Source of the DNA: an uncultured Ignavibacteria bacterium
GTDB lineage: Bacteria; Bacteroidota; Ignavibacteria; Tepidaquicellales; Tepidaquicellaceae
Direction: 5' to 3'
DNA: 64,000 nt
NCBI GenBank assembly: GCA_937974175.1
Contig: CALJIG010000027.1
Span: forward strand, 1-64,000
The notes beneath the pieces are model-generated. The model had not been told where the DNA came from, made no database searches, and worked only from the letters and a program-made list of their open reading frames with translations. The translations under genes were made by a program, and so were the position numbers. Shown one piece after another: positions 1 to 8,094 of this stretch (its first letter is position 1; each line of letters opens with the position of its first letter).

Positions 1-162
1 TAAAATGTAAGTTATATTTTAGCTGAAGCAGTTTTTAAATATATAATTTAAAATAATTAAAGAAAGAGTAAAATACTTAGGTTTTACTAAAGTGAGTATT
101 TTGACGTTAATATTTTTGTAAGGTTACTTTTATGTTAAATTTATTTATAAGTGTAAATAAGC

Positions 163-170
163 TATATTTG
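163..170 (+). promoter_or_regulatory. Possible Bacteroidota-type -7 element
   Basis: The sequence TATATTTG matches the TAnnTTTG -7 element of Bacteroidota housekeeping promoters and lies 53 bp before the ATG of the 481-aa gene. No convincing -33 TTTG partner is visible at the right distance, so this is only a candidate. Confidence 0.3.
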
Positions 171-222
171 TATATTAAACATTTTCCCGCAAAAGTTCAT
201 TTACTTTTGAAACGAATACTCA

Positions 223-1668
223 ATGAAAAACAGCAAACTTGCATCGCTGCTTTCTAAGCTCTCCCAAAAAGAATTTAAAGAATTCGGAAAATTTGTAAAG
301 TCTTCTTACTTCAATACAAATTCAAATATAATAAAGCTCTATGATCTAATAGCAAAAAGTTTCCCTGATTTTGACTCACCTAAACTGGCTAAGGAAAACA
401 TATACAAACATGTTTATCCGGGTGAAAAATATAACGATAGTACGGCAAGAGGTCTGCTTGCAGCCGCTTTAAAACTGGCAGAAGAATTTCTTGCAGTGAC
501 TCGTCTGAGAGAAAAAGAGTTTGCGTATAAAGAATTTCTTATGGCAGAACTTGCAGACCGGAAAATACACGACCTGTTCAATATCCATCTGAAAAAAAAC
601 AGAGCCGAACTGGAAAGCATGCCCTCAAAAGATGAAGATTATTTTTTTCTATCGTATAAAATGGAAACGATGATAAATGCAATCGACAGTAAGGCTTTCA
701 TTCCACTTACTCAAAAAGATATTCCCGGAGATATGAATACAAAAGATTCGGAAAATCTTATTAATTATTTTCTTTTATCAATTTTAAAACGATACAATTA
801 TCTGCTTACTAAATCAGGAAGCCTTAATGTTAAAGTTGAGTTAAGTTTCATGGATGAAATAATTGACTACCTCGAAAAAACAAACTTAAGAGAAATTCCA
901 ATCCTGAACTTTCATTACAACAGGGCAATGCTTTACAGAAGCAACATGGAAGAAAAATATTTTTTAGAGTTAAGAAGAATTTTCTTCGATAAAAATAATG
1001 GTCTTGATGAATCTGAAAGATATAATTTAATGGGCTCTCTTTCAAATTTTTGTGTTCGCAAAAATAATATCACGGGTGAAGAAGTACCTGTTGCTCAATA
1101 TGAGATCTATAAATATTCGATTGAAAATGATATTCTATCATTAAATCCTACGGAGCCTATCAATCCTGTTTTGTTCTCAAACATTGTCGCAGCATCAATT
1201 TACTTGGGTAAAACAGATGAAGCAGTTGAGTTTATTCAAAAATTCGAAGACCGCTTAGCGCCGGAGCGTAAAGACAGTGCTGTAAATATTAATATGGCTA
1301 AAGTACATTTCAAAAATAAAAATTATAACGATGCGCTCAGCTCTCTTGCATTAGTACAGAATGAAGATGTGTTCTATAAAATAGCAATTAAAAATTTGTA
1401 TGCTATGATTTACTATGAACTGAATTTAGTTGAAGAACTGATTTTGCTTTTGGATTCCTATAAGAGTTTTTTACAGAGCAATGTTGTTATTGGCCCGAGA
1501 CTGAAAGAAAATCATATTAATTTTGTATCTGCATTAACTAAACTTTTAAAGTTAAAAGATTTCAAAGATAAACATGAACTTGAATACCTGAAACATGAAA
1601 TCAATTCCTTACCTAATACAGTCAGTATTGACTGGCTCATAGGTAAAATTGATAATTTGTTGAGGTAA
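223..1668 (+). CDS. Hypothetical protein, helical repeat-like (481 aa)
   Basis: I do not recognise this protein. It has no signal peptide or membrane segment, so it is probably cytoplasmic. It is rich in Lys, Glu, Leu and Asn, and its second half (roughly residues 280-430) has alternating helical stretches that look like TPR-type repeats, though no canonical TPR consensus is clear. The N-terminus is basic and helical. The ATG is preceded by an AT-rich leader with no obvious ribosome binding site, which is normal for this phylum. The gene stands alone and converges on the DUF4159 gene that follows. Function unknown; the gene call itself is firm because the frame is long and has ordinary composition. 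Confidence 0.85.
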   Translation: MKNSKLASLLSKLSQKEFKEFGKFVKSSYFNTNSNIIKLYDLIAKSFPDFDSPKLAKENIYKHVYPGEKYNDSTARGLLAAALKLAEEFLAVTRLREKEFAYKEFLMAELADRKIHDLFNIHLKKNRAELESMPSKDEDYFFLSYKMETMINAIDSKAFIPLTQKDIPGDMNTKDSENLINYFLLSILKRYNYLLTKSGSLNVKVELSFMDEIIDYLEKTNLREIPILNFHYNRAMLYRSNMEEKYFLELRRIFFDKNNGLDESERYNLMGSLSNFCVRKNNITGEEVPVAQYEIYKYSIENDILSLNPTEPINPVLFSNIVAASIYLGKTDEAVEFIQKFEDRLAPERKDSAVNINMAKVHFKNKNYNDALSSLALVQNEDVFYKIAIKNLYAMIYYELNLVEELILLLDSYKSFLQSNVVIGPRLKENHINFVSALTKLLKLKDFKDKHELEYLKHEINSLPNTVSIDWLIGKIDNLLR

Positions 1669-1671
1669 ATA

Positions 1672-2352
1672 TTAATTACTTAGCATATATACAATTATAT
1701 TTGCACCCATCTTAAATGACTCTTCCTTTTTTTCAGGCGGGTCGTTATGCTCCTTTGTATCAGCCCAGCCGTCGGAGATATTTGTCTCGTAAGTATAGTA
1801 CATGCAAAGCCTTCCGTTTTTGTAAATGCCGAATCCCTGCGCCGGCTTGCCGTCATGCTCGTGTACTTTCGGAAGACCGTTCGGGAATTTAAACTGCGAA
1901 TTATAAATCGGATGAGAGAACGGAAGCTCCTTCATTTCATCGTTCGGAAAAACTTTTTTTATCTCGCGCTTAAAAGCTTCGTCCATTCCGTAGTCATCAT
2001 CGGCGTATAAAAATCCGCCGCTCTCACAATATTTTCTTAACCGGGCAGCTTCGTTATCAGAGAAAGAAATATTTCCGTGTCCTGTAATTAAAATGAACGG
2101 GTAATTAAAAATATCATCTGAGGCAACATCGACTGAATAGAACTTCGGCTCGTCAACATCAACTGTAGTATTTTTTTTCAGATAGTCCATCATGTTCACT
2201 TCTGCGGAAGGGTCGTTATACCAGTCGCCTCCGCCTGAATATTTCAGCCGCGCAATTTTAAAGGGCGAAGAGTTTTTCTGTACACCGTCAGTCTGTGAGT
2301 ACGAAATCGAACTGATGGTCAGGAGTATTATTATAGAGGCTAAGATTTTCAT
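1672..2352 (-). CDS. DUF4159 domain secreted protein (226 aa)
   Basis: A signal peptide (about residues 1-19, ending S-Y-S-Q) is followed by a DUF4159-type domain across the rest of the protein. Visible family features are K-Y-S-G-G-G-D-W-Y at about 37-45, the I-T-G-H-G block near residue 90, and Y-A-D-D-D-Y-G at about 115-121. The fold resembles glutamine-amidotransferase-like domains, but the biochemical role of DUF4159 is unknown to me. The protein is probably periplasmic. It converges with the upstream 481-aa gene, with three bases between the stop codons. Its upstream side faces the repeat-rich gap at 2353-2945. Confidence 0.8.
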   Translation of the reverse strand: MKILASIIILLTISSISYSQTDGVQKNSSPFKIARLKYSGGGDWYNDPSAEVNMMDYLKKNTTVDVDEPKFYSVDVASDDIFNYPFILITGHGNISFSDNEAARLRKYCESGGFLYADDDYGMDEAFKREIKKVFPNDEMKELPFSHPIYNSQFKFPNGLPKVHEHDGKPAQGFGIYKNGRLCMYYTYETNISDGWADTKEHNDPPEKKEESFKMGANIIVYMLSN

Positions 2353-2444
2353 AATTAGGTATTTTTAAGTATTACTTCTTTGATGAGATAATAGTTTCAT
2401 TTTGTAATGATTTTAACGATTTCAAAATTCATCATTTTTCTTTT

Positions 2445-2693
2445 AATGACGAATTTTTGACGGATTCTTTAATTCTGATTTAAAATTGAACTAGCTTAAA
2501 ACTCGTCGAAATATTTTTCAAATGATGAATTTTTGACGGATTTTGTGATTTTGAGCTAAAAATGAGGCTCCCTTAAAACTCAGCAAATATTTCCCAATGA
2601 CGAATTTTTGACGGATTTTGTGATTCTGAGCTAAAATAGCGCTTTCTTAAAACTCAGCAAAAATACTTTCGAATGACGAATTTTTGACGGATT
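2445..2693. repeat. 75/76-bp tandem repeat, about 3.3 units
   Basis: Four copies of a 22-bp core, essentially AATGACGAATTTTTGACGG plus ATT, begin at 2445, 2521, 2596 and 2672, spaced 76, 75 and 76 bp. The spacers are also similar to each other (shared words TGAGCTAAAA, TTAAAACTCAGCAAA), so the whole unit has been duplicated in tandem. The period is not a multiple of three and no open frame spans the array, so it is non-coding. It occupies the gap between the DUF4159 gene and the ABC-transporter operon. Confidence 0.85.
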
Positions 2694-2716
2694 CTTCAAT
2701 TCAATTACGAATTTCA

Positions 2717-2733
2717 TCCCGCTAAAGACGGGA
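2717..2733. other. Small hairpin in the 2353-2945 gap
   Basis: A 5-bp stem TCCCG/CGGGA with a seven-base loop follows the tandem repeats. It has no T-run, so it is not a convincing terminator. Confidence 0.3.
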
Positions 2734-2802
2734 GAACAGTTACGAATTACGAATGTTGAATTATTTTTTACATTTCAATATAAAACTCATAATTCATAGT
2801 AC

Positions 2803-2837
2803 ATAACTCATAACTCATAACTCATAACTCATAACTC
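2803..2837. repeat. 7-bp microsatellite (ATAACTC) x5
   Basis: Five exact head-to-tail copies of ATAACTC lie here, preceded by degenerate copies from about 2784. This is a slippage-prone tract 109-143 bp before the start of the ABC-transporter operon. Confidence 0.9.
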
Positions 2838-2877
2838 TCAAAGATACTCATTCCCAAATTCCTTATCAAATAAATTC

Positions 2878-2899
2878 TCCCTATATGTAGGGATAGGGA
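2878..2899 (+). promoter_or_regulatory. 22-bp inverted-repeat operator candidate
   Basis: Perfect 7-bp arms TCCCTAT and ATAGGGA flank an 8-bp spacer (ATGTAGGG), ending 46 bp before the ATG of the ABC ATPase gene. A copy identical at 20 of 22 positions, in the same orientation relative to its gene, lies at 45674-45695 upstream of the secreted protein at 44290-45600. Position and repetition suggest a regulator binding site. I cannot name the regulator. Confidence 0.55.
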
Positions 2900-2945
2900 A
2901 ATTTTTGGGAATTCCTTTTTGCAAATGATTTGTATAAATTGAATC

Positions 2946-3611
2946 ATGCTAAAGATTTCGAATCTAAGAAAAACGTTTAAGAATGCCGATGGAGAGGTTT
3001 CAGATATTATTAACATTCCCAATTTTTCATTAGCTGAGAATTTTCAGCTTGCTGTTTCAGGCAAGAGCGGCTCGGGCAAGAGCACATTTTTAAATCTTAT
3101 TGCGGGAATAATTTCACAGGATAGCGGTGAGATATTTTTCAACGATGAAAAAATTTCTTCTTTATCCGAATCCAAACGCGATGCCTTCCGCTCGAAAAAC
3201 ATAGGCTATGTTTTTCAGACGTTCAATCTGCTGCAGGGATTTACTGCAATTGAAAACGTAATGTTGGGAATGATGTTTGCAAACAATCTCGACAGAAAAA
3301 AAGCCGAGGCTCTTTTAAATAAAGTCGGGCTTGCAAAAAAAAATAATAATAAACCGTCTGAACTTTCAGTCGGCGAGCAGCAGCGAGTTGCCATTGCGCG
3401 CGCAGTTGCAAATTCACCAAAGCTTATTTTAGCAGATGAACCGACTGCAAACCTTGATGCAAAAAACGGCGAGCTTGCAATCGACCTTATAAAAAATATC
3501 TGCGAAGAAAATAAAATTTCTTTGCTCCTCGTATCTCACGAAACCGATATTATAAATAAGTTTGAGAATAAAATTAATTTTGAAGATATAAATAAGGCGG
3601 CAACCCAATGA
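2946..3611 (+). CDS. ABC transporter ATP-binding protein, LolD/MacB type
   Basis: This is the nucleotide-binding subunit that powers the adjacent FtsX-like permease. All ABC motifs are present: Walker A G-K-S-G-S-G-K-S-T at 39-47, Q-loop Gln91, signature L-S-V-G-E-Q-Q at 140-146, Walker B L-I-L-A-D-E-P at 160-166 and the H-loop His198. The length (221 aa) is normal for the LolD/MacB/FtsE branch. The stop overlaps the permease start (ATGA), so the two are translationally coupled. With the DUF3299 and His-rich membrane genes that follow, the operon resembles a metal-handling ABC system (compare the zinc-regulated Zrg system of Vibrio cholerae, from memory) rather than lipoprotein sorting. Substrate assignment is inference. 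Confidence 0.9.
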   Translation: MLKISNLRKTFKNADGEVSDIINIPNFSLAENFQLAVSGKSGSGKSTFLNLIAGIISQDSGEIFFNDEKISSLSESKRDAFRSKNIGYVFQTFNLLQGFTAIENVMLGMMFANNLDRKKAEALLNKVGLAKKNNNKPSELSVGEQQRVAIARAVANSPKLILADEPTANLDAKNGELAIDLIKNICEENKISLLLVSHETDIINKFENKINFEDINKAATQ

Positions 3612-4948
3612 GCATCTTCAAAATAGTATGGAAAAATATAAGGCAAAGAAGTTTAGCGTCGGTGCTTACGATGTTCTCCATAATGCTGGGAGTCGCTCTT
3701 GTTGTTTCGATTTTAATTTTAAAACAGGAAAGCAGCGATGCATTTAACCAGACAGCAACCGGCTACGAAATAATTGTCGGACCTAAAGGAAGCTCACTTC
3801 AATTAACTCTGAATACAATTTATCAGATTGGCGTGCCGATACAAAATATGCCTTATGATACATATACGAAATTAAAAGGCGATAAAAGGGTAAAGCTTGC
3901 AATTCCTTATGTGCTCGGAGATAATTTTAAGAATCACAGATTTATAGGAACAGTATCTGAAATTTTTTCTGACTTCTCTTATCAGAAAGATAAAAAATAT
4001 CAGCTGAAAGAAGGCAGATTTTTTACAAAAGATTTTGAAGTCGTAATCGGGAATGAGACTGCGCTTAAAACCGGATTAAAAATCGGAGATACATTTGCCG
4101 GCTCGCACGGAGTGGAAAGCTACGAAGGCTATGAGGGTATGTTCGAACATGCTGAATTTAAGTTTACGGTTGTTGGTATTTTAGAGAAGACATTTACTCC
4201 TATAGATAAAGTAATTTTTACTTCTATGAATTCCATCTGGGAAATTCATCATCATGAAGCGGAAGAGAAATTGAAGGAGAGGACGGATGCGGCAACTGAT
4301 ACTGCTAAACACGATGGACATAACCATGAGGGACATAATCACGATAAAGACGGGCAAAGCACTGAAGAAGAACATTTAAAAGATTCGGATAAATCAGTAA
4401 CTGCAATTTTAGTAAGTTTAAAAAGTCCGGTATTTTTTGATTTACTTCGCAGGCAAATAAATGAGAATAAATACGAAGGAATAAACGCTCAGGCAGTTAT
4501 TCCTGTTTTCGAAATTAAGCAGTTGTTCGATATTATCGGAAACATAAATTCAATTCTTATTATCATTGCTTACTTAGTTGTATTCGTTGCAGTGATTTCA
4601 ATTCTGGTTTCGATATACAATTCAATGAACGAAAGAAAAAGAGATATTGCAATTATGCGTTCATTGGGAGCCAAGAAGCAAACAATATTAAACATCATTC
4701 TTATAGAAGGATTTATTATAAGTTTCATAGGAGGAATTTTAGGAATAATAATTTCTCACTTACTGATTTTTATTTTCAAAGATACAATTTCAAACATAGC
4801 GGGAATTCAGATAAGCGGAACGGTATTTAATATATTCGAGTTTTACATACTCACAGGAACAGTTTTGCTTGGCTTAATAGTTACAATAATCCCCGCATTA
4901 AAAGCGTACAATACGGATGTGGCAAGCAATCTTGCGCCTGTAAGCTAA
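3608..4948 (+). CDS. FtsX/MacB-like ABC permease with periplasmic His-rich insert
   Basis: This inner-membrane permease has one N-terminal membrane helix (about 18-38), a large extracytoplasmic domain (about 40-305) and three C-terminal helices in an FtsX domain (about 310-440). The E-R-K-R-D-I-A-I-M-R-S-L-G-A block, typical of MacB/LolC permeases, precedes the penultimate helix. Unusually, the extracytoplasmic domain carries a His/Asp/Glu-rich stretch at 214-256, including H-H-H-E at 214-217 and H-D-G-H-N-H-E-G-H-N-H at 235-245. This would be a natural zinc or other divalent-metal binding segment. The ATG overlaps the ATPase stop by 4 bp. Whether it imports, exports or senses metal cannot be told from sequence. 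Confidence 0.9.
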   Translation: MSIFKIVWKNIRQRSLASVLTMFSIMLGVALVVSILILKQESSDAFNQTATGYEIIVGPKGSSLQLTLNTIYQIGVPIQNMPYDTYTKLKGDKRVKLAIPYVLGDNFKNHRFIGTVSEIFSDFSYQKDKKYQLKEGRFFTKDFEVVIGNETALKTGLKIGDTFAGSHGVESYEGYEGMFEHAEFKFTVVGILEKTFTPIDKVIFTSMNSIWEIHHHEAEEKLKERTDAATDTAKHDGHNHEGHNHDKDGQSTEEEHLKDSDKSVTAILVSLKSPVFFDLLRRQINENKYEGINAQAVIPVFEIKQLFDIIGNINSILIIIAYLVVFVAVISILVSIYNSMNERKRDIAIMRSLGAKKQTILNIILIEGFIISFIGGILGIIISHLLIFIFKDTISNIAGIQISGTVFNIFEFYILTGTVLLGLIVTIIPALKAYNTDVASNLAPVS

Positions 4949-4967
4949 ACGATAAAAGTTTAAAATT

Positions 4968-5582
4968 ATGAAAGAGTTAAAATCAAAAATCGCAAACAAT
5001 ATTCCTTACTTAGGATATGCAGTTTTTATAATGGCAGTCTGCATTAGTCTTTTTTCCAATAAAGATACAAGCGGAAAAAGTTTTGTGTACAATACTAAAG
5101 GTGAAAAAGTTGAGCTGAGTAAAATAAATTTTACGGCAAACAGTGATACGACTAAAAAAGGTTCGCTTGACGGAGAACAGAAGCTCAATACCCCGGTAGG
5201 TGAATTTATTCCTGTTGATACAACACGCCCGTTCAATAAAATTACATTCAGGCAACTAAGAACTTACATTCCCGGAAAGGAAGTTCCAAAAGAAATAAAA
5301 GATATGGAAGGCAAGAATGTAAATATAATCGGTTTTATGACTCCGCTGAATGCTTTAGAAAATATGGATGAATTTCTTTTATGCTCTGCTCCGCCGCTTA
5401 GCTGTTACTGCGCTCCGCCGATATTTATAAACGAAATAATTTACGTTAAGCTTACGAACGGAGTAAAAACAGATTTCAAAACAGGCGTGGTGAATATCAA
5501 AGGAAGATTTAAAGTTAACCTTGATGTAAAAGACGAATACTCGGATATAATTTATTCAATCGACGGTGTATCAATAGAATAA
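4968..5582 (+). CDS. DUF3299 domain protein
   Basis: An N-terminal membrane anchor or uncleaved signal (about 14-29) is followed by an extracytoplasmic DUF3299 domain in roughly residues 90-204. Diagnostic features are N-I-I-G-F-M-T-P-L at about 114-122, the Cys-containing segment C-S-A-P-P-L-S-C-Y-C-A-P-P near 139-151, and I-Y-V-K-L. The family is often found next to ABC systems of this FtsX type and near metal-related genes. The three closely spaced cysteines could bind metal or form disulphides, which is inference. It lies 19 bp after the permease, in the same operon. Confidence 0.75.
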   Translation: MKELKSKIANNIPYLGYAVFIMAVCISLFSNKDTSGKSFVYNTKGEKVELSKINFTANSDTTKKGSLDGEQKLNTPVGEFIPVDTTRPFNKITFRQLRTYIPGKEVPKEIKDMEGKNVNIIGFMTPLNALENMDEFLLCSAPPLSCYCAPPIFINEIIYVKLTNGVKTDFKTGVVNIKGRFKVNLDVKDEYSDIIYSIDGVSIE

Positions 5583-5663
5583 CATAAAAAGACTCTGGAC
5601 AGAAATAGAATAAATATTGTTAAAGAAGAAGTAAGCGAGCATTTCAAGTTCACTGTTATCTCA

Positions 5664-6278
5664 GTGCTGCTATGTCTCACTTCAATTCTTATTCTTAATA
5701 AATATGTGCACGGCTACATGAATGAAGGCTTGTTCAGCAAAATTCATTATGTGCATTTATTTCTTGCCACGATTACGCCCGTAGCAATTTATTATGCATT
5801 TAATAAAGATGCAGTGAGGGCAATCGGTGTCGGGATTTTATCTTCGTCAATAGGATGTACCATTAGTGATTCCGTTTTTCCTTATCTCGGCGGGCATCTG
5901 CTGGGATATAATATGACTTTGCATATCTGCATTCTTGAAGAGCCGCAGTTCGCATGGTTGGCAATATTCATAGGAGGATTTGCAGGAATTTTTCTGCCGC
6001 GCCTTTTTAAAAAAATTACTCATGTAACACACTTTGTGCATACATTCGCTGCTTCAATGGCAGCAATTGTCTATTTGCTGACTTTCGGATTCACAGGAAG
6101 CGATGCAGTTCAGATTTTTTACCTTATTTTAATATTATTTGTCTCAGTTTTAGTACCATGTTTATTGAGTGATATTGTAATTCCAAGTTTAGTATTTTCT
6201 GAATCAAGCTTTAATGAGATTATGGAGCACCATCACGGTCACAGCCATAGCCACGCTCATTCACACACAAAAGACTGA
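5664..6278 (+). CDS. Polytopic membrane protein with His-rich C-terminal tail
   Basis: About six hydrophobic segments are followed by a metal-binding type tail, H-H-H-G-H-S-H-S-H-A-H-S-H, at the extreme C-terminus. Such tails are common in zinc, nickel and cobalt handling membrane proteins, but I do not recognise the transmembrane family. The first acceptable start is GTG at 5664, which would begin inside the first hydrophobic helix. The same frame is open back to 5583, immediately after the DUF3299 stop, and encodes a plausible amphipathic lead-in (R-I-N-I-V-K-E-E-V-S-E-H-F-K-F). The real N-terminus is therefore probably 15-27 residues longer and uses a non-canonical start. It is the last gene of the ABC/DUF3299 operon. 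Confidence 0.75.
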   Translation: MLLCLTSILILNKYVHGYMNEGLFSKIHYVHLFLATITPVAIYYAFNKDAVRAIGVGILSSSIGCTISDSVFPYLGGHLLGYNMTLHICILEEPQFAWLAIFIGGFAGIFLPRLFKKITHVTHFVHTFAASMAAIVYLLTFGFTGSDAVQIFYLILILFVSVLVPCLLSDIVIPSLVFSESSFNEIMEHHHGHSHSHAHSHTKD

Positions 6279-6300
6279 CAAAGACTGATTAAAAATCTAA

Positions 6301-8094
6301 ATGCAAAATTCAAAAAAAATAAAACCTGAACTTTTTTTAAAAGCAAAAAAGTACGGTTTTTCCGATAAGCAGCTCGCCCATATTTTAAATACAACAGAAG
6401 AGAAGATAAGAAATTACAGAGATAAAAATAAAATTTATCCTGTGTATAAGACAGTTGATACATGCGCGGCAGAGTTCGATGCAAACACACCTTATCATTA
6501 CTCCACCTACGAAAAATATAACGAAGTAAAATCTTCCGATAAAGAAAAAATTATAATTCTTGGCGGAGGACCAAACCGCATAGGACAGGGAATTGAATTC
6601 GATTACTGCTGCGTACGCTGCGTAAAAGCTCTTCGCGCAGAAGGATATGAAGTGATAATGATTAACTGCAACCCTGAGACTGTTTCTACCGATTACGACA
6701 TTACGGATAAATTATATTTCGAACCACTGACGGTAGAAGATGTATTGAACATAACCCGCTACGAGAAAAATGTAAAAGGAATAATTGTAAGTTTCGGCGG
6801 GCAGACGCCGTTAAAACTTTCCAAGGAATTAGAAAAGAACGGATTAAAAGTGCTCGGCACTTCATCAGAAAATATTGATGTAGCAGAGGACAGGAAAAAA
6901 TTCGGCAAGCTGTTAGATGAATTAAAAATCCCAAAACCTGAATACGGCACAGCATTAAGTTTAAAAGAAGCAGTTAAGATTGCAAATAAAATCGGTTACC
7001 CTGTATTGGTAAGACCTTCATATGTTCTCGGCGGCAGGGCAATGCAGATAGTTTATAATGATGAACAGCTTACTGAGTTCTTCTTTGAAGCAGCAAAGCT
7101 TTCAGGAAAGCATCCTGTTCTTATAGATAAGTTTCTTGAAGAAGCGCGCGAGATAGATGTAGATGCAATCGGCGACGGAAAAGATGTTTACATAGGGGGA
7201 ATTATGCAGCATATAGAGGAAGCAGGGATTCACTCAGGTGACAGCACATCAATTCTTCCCCCGATTTCTCTATCAAACAAAAATCTTAAAGAAATAAAAG
7301 AGTATACAAAGAAACTTGCCATAGCTCTTGAAGTTAAAGGACTGCTCAATATTCAATATGCGATTAAGGACAATGTTGTTTATGTTATCGAGGCGAATCC
7401 GAGAGCATCGCGCACAGTTCCGTTTGTAAGCAAAACTACCGGCGTTCAGCTTGCAACAATTGCTGCGCAGGTAATTGCCGGAAGAAAATTGAAAGAGTTC
7501 AAGCTGAAGAAGTTTGATGATATAAAATATATCGGAGTGAAAGAATCAGTTTTTCCGTTCCAGAAATTTCCGAAGGTAAAAATGTTTCTCGGTCCTGAAA
7601 TGCGGTCAACAGGAGAAGTGATGGGAATCGGGGCAACATTCGGAGAGGCTATGCTTAAAGCTCAGACATCGACAGGTAATCTTTTACCAACTGAAGGAAA
7701 AATTTTCATCAGTTTGAACAACAATGATAAGAAACCAAAGTCATTAAAGATTGTAAAAGAATTTGTTGATCTGGGATTTGGCATTATAGGAACAATCGGA
7801 ACTGCAAAGTATTTAAATGAAAACGAAATTAAAGCAGAACCTGTTTTCAAAGTGCTTGAAGGAAGACCTAACGTAGTGGACAGAATTAAGAACGGAGATA
7901 TAAAGCTTGTGATAAATACACCACTGGGGAAAGAATCGCGCTATGATGAATATGCTATAGGCTGGGCAGCAGTGCAGAATAAAATTCCGTTTATTACAAC
8001 GCTCTCTGCGGCTGACTCCGTTGTACAGGGAATTAAAGAATTAAAATCTGGTAGAGTGAATGTAAAAAGCCTACAGGAATACTACGTGGAATAG
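6301..8094 (+). CDS. carB: Carbamoyl-phosphate synthase large subunit, C-terminal half (split CarB)
   Basis: The 597 residues align with only the second half of a normal CarB of about 1,070 aa. In order they are: the end of the oligomerisation domain (about 1-55, with V-Y-K-T-V-D-T-C-A-A-E-F), the second ATP-grasp module (about 80-430, with G-G-G-P-N-R-I-G-Q-G at 88-97, N-C-N-P-E-T-V-S-T-D-Y-D and V-R-P-S-Y-V-L-G-G-R), and the MGS-like allosteric domain (about 460-597). This module makes carbamoyl phosphate from carbamate. Carbamate formation needs the N-terminal half, which is not in the window. The ATG is at the natural family boundary, so this is a genuine split gene rather than a truncation. 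carA lies far away at 56571-57656. Confidence 0.9.
   Translation: MQNSKKIKPELFLKAKKYGFSDKQLAHILNTTEEKIRNYRDKNKIYPVYKTVDTCAAEFDANTPYHYSTYEKYNEVKSSDKEKIIILGGGPNRIGQGIEFDYCCVRCVKALRAEGYEVIMINCNPETVSTDYDITDKLYFEPLTVEDVLNITRYEKNVKGIIVSFGGQTPLKLSKELEKNGLKVLGTSSENIDVAEDRKKFGKLLDELKIPKPEYGTALSLKEAVKIANKIGYPVLVRPSYVLGGRAMQIVYNDEQLTEFFFEAAKLSGKHPVLIDKFLEEAREIDVDAIGDGKDVYIGGIMQHIEEAGIHSGDSTSILPPISLSNKNLKEIKEYTKKLAIALEVKGLLNIQYAIKDNVVYVIEANPRASRTVPFVSKTTGVQLATIAAQVIAGRKLKEFKLKKFDDIKYIGVKESVFPFQKFPKVKMFLGPEMRSTGEVMGIGATFGEAMLKAQTSTGNLLPTEGKIFISLNNNDKKPKSLKIVKEFVDLGFGIIGTIGTAKYLNENEIKAEPVFKVLEGRPNVVDRIKNGDIKLVINTPLGKESRYDEYAIGWAAVQNKIPFITTLSAADSVVQGIKELKSGRVNVKSLQEYYVE

Noticed and set aside
2445..2693. 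Regularly spaced repeats suggesting a CRISPR array.
   Set aside because: The spacers resemble each other rather than being unique, there are only four repeats, and no cas genes are nearby.
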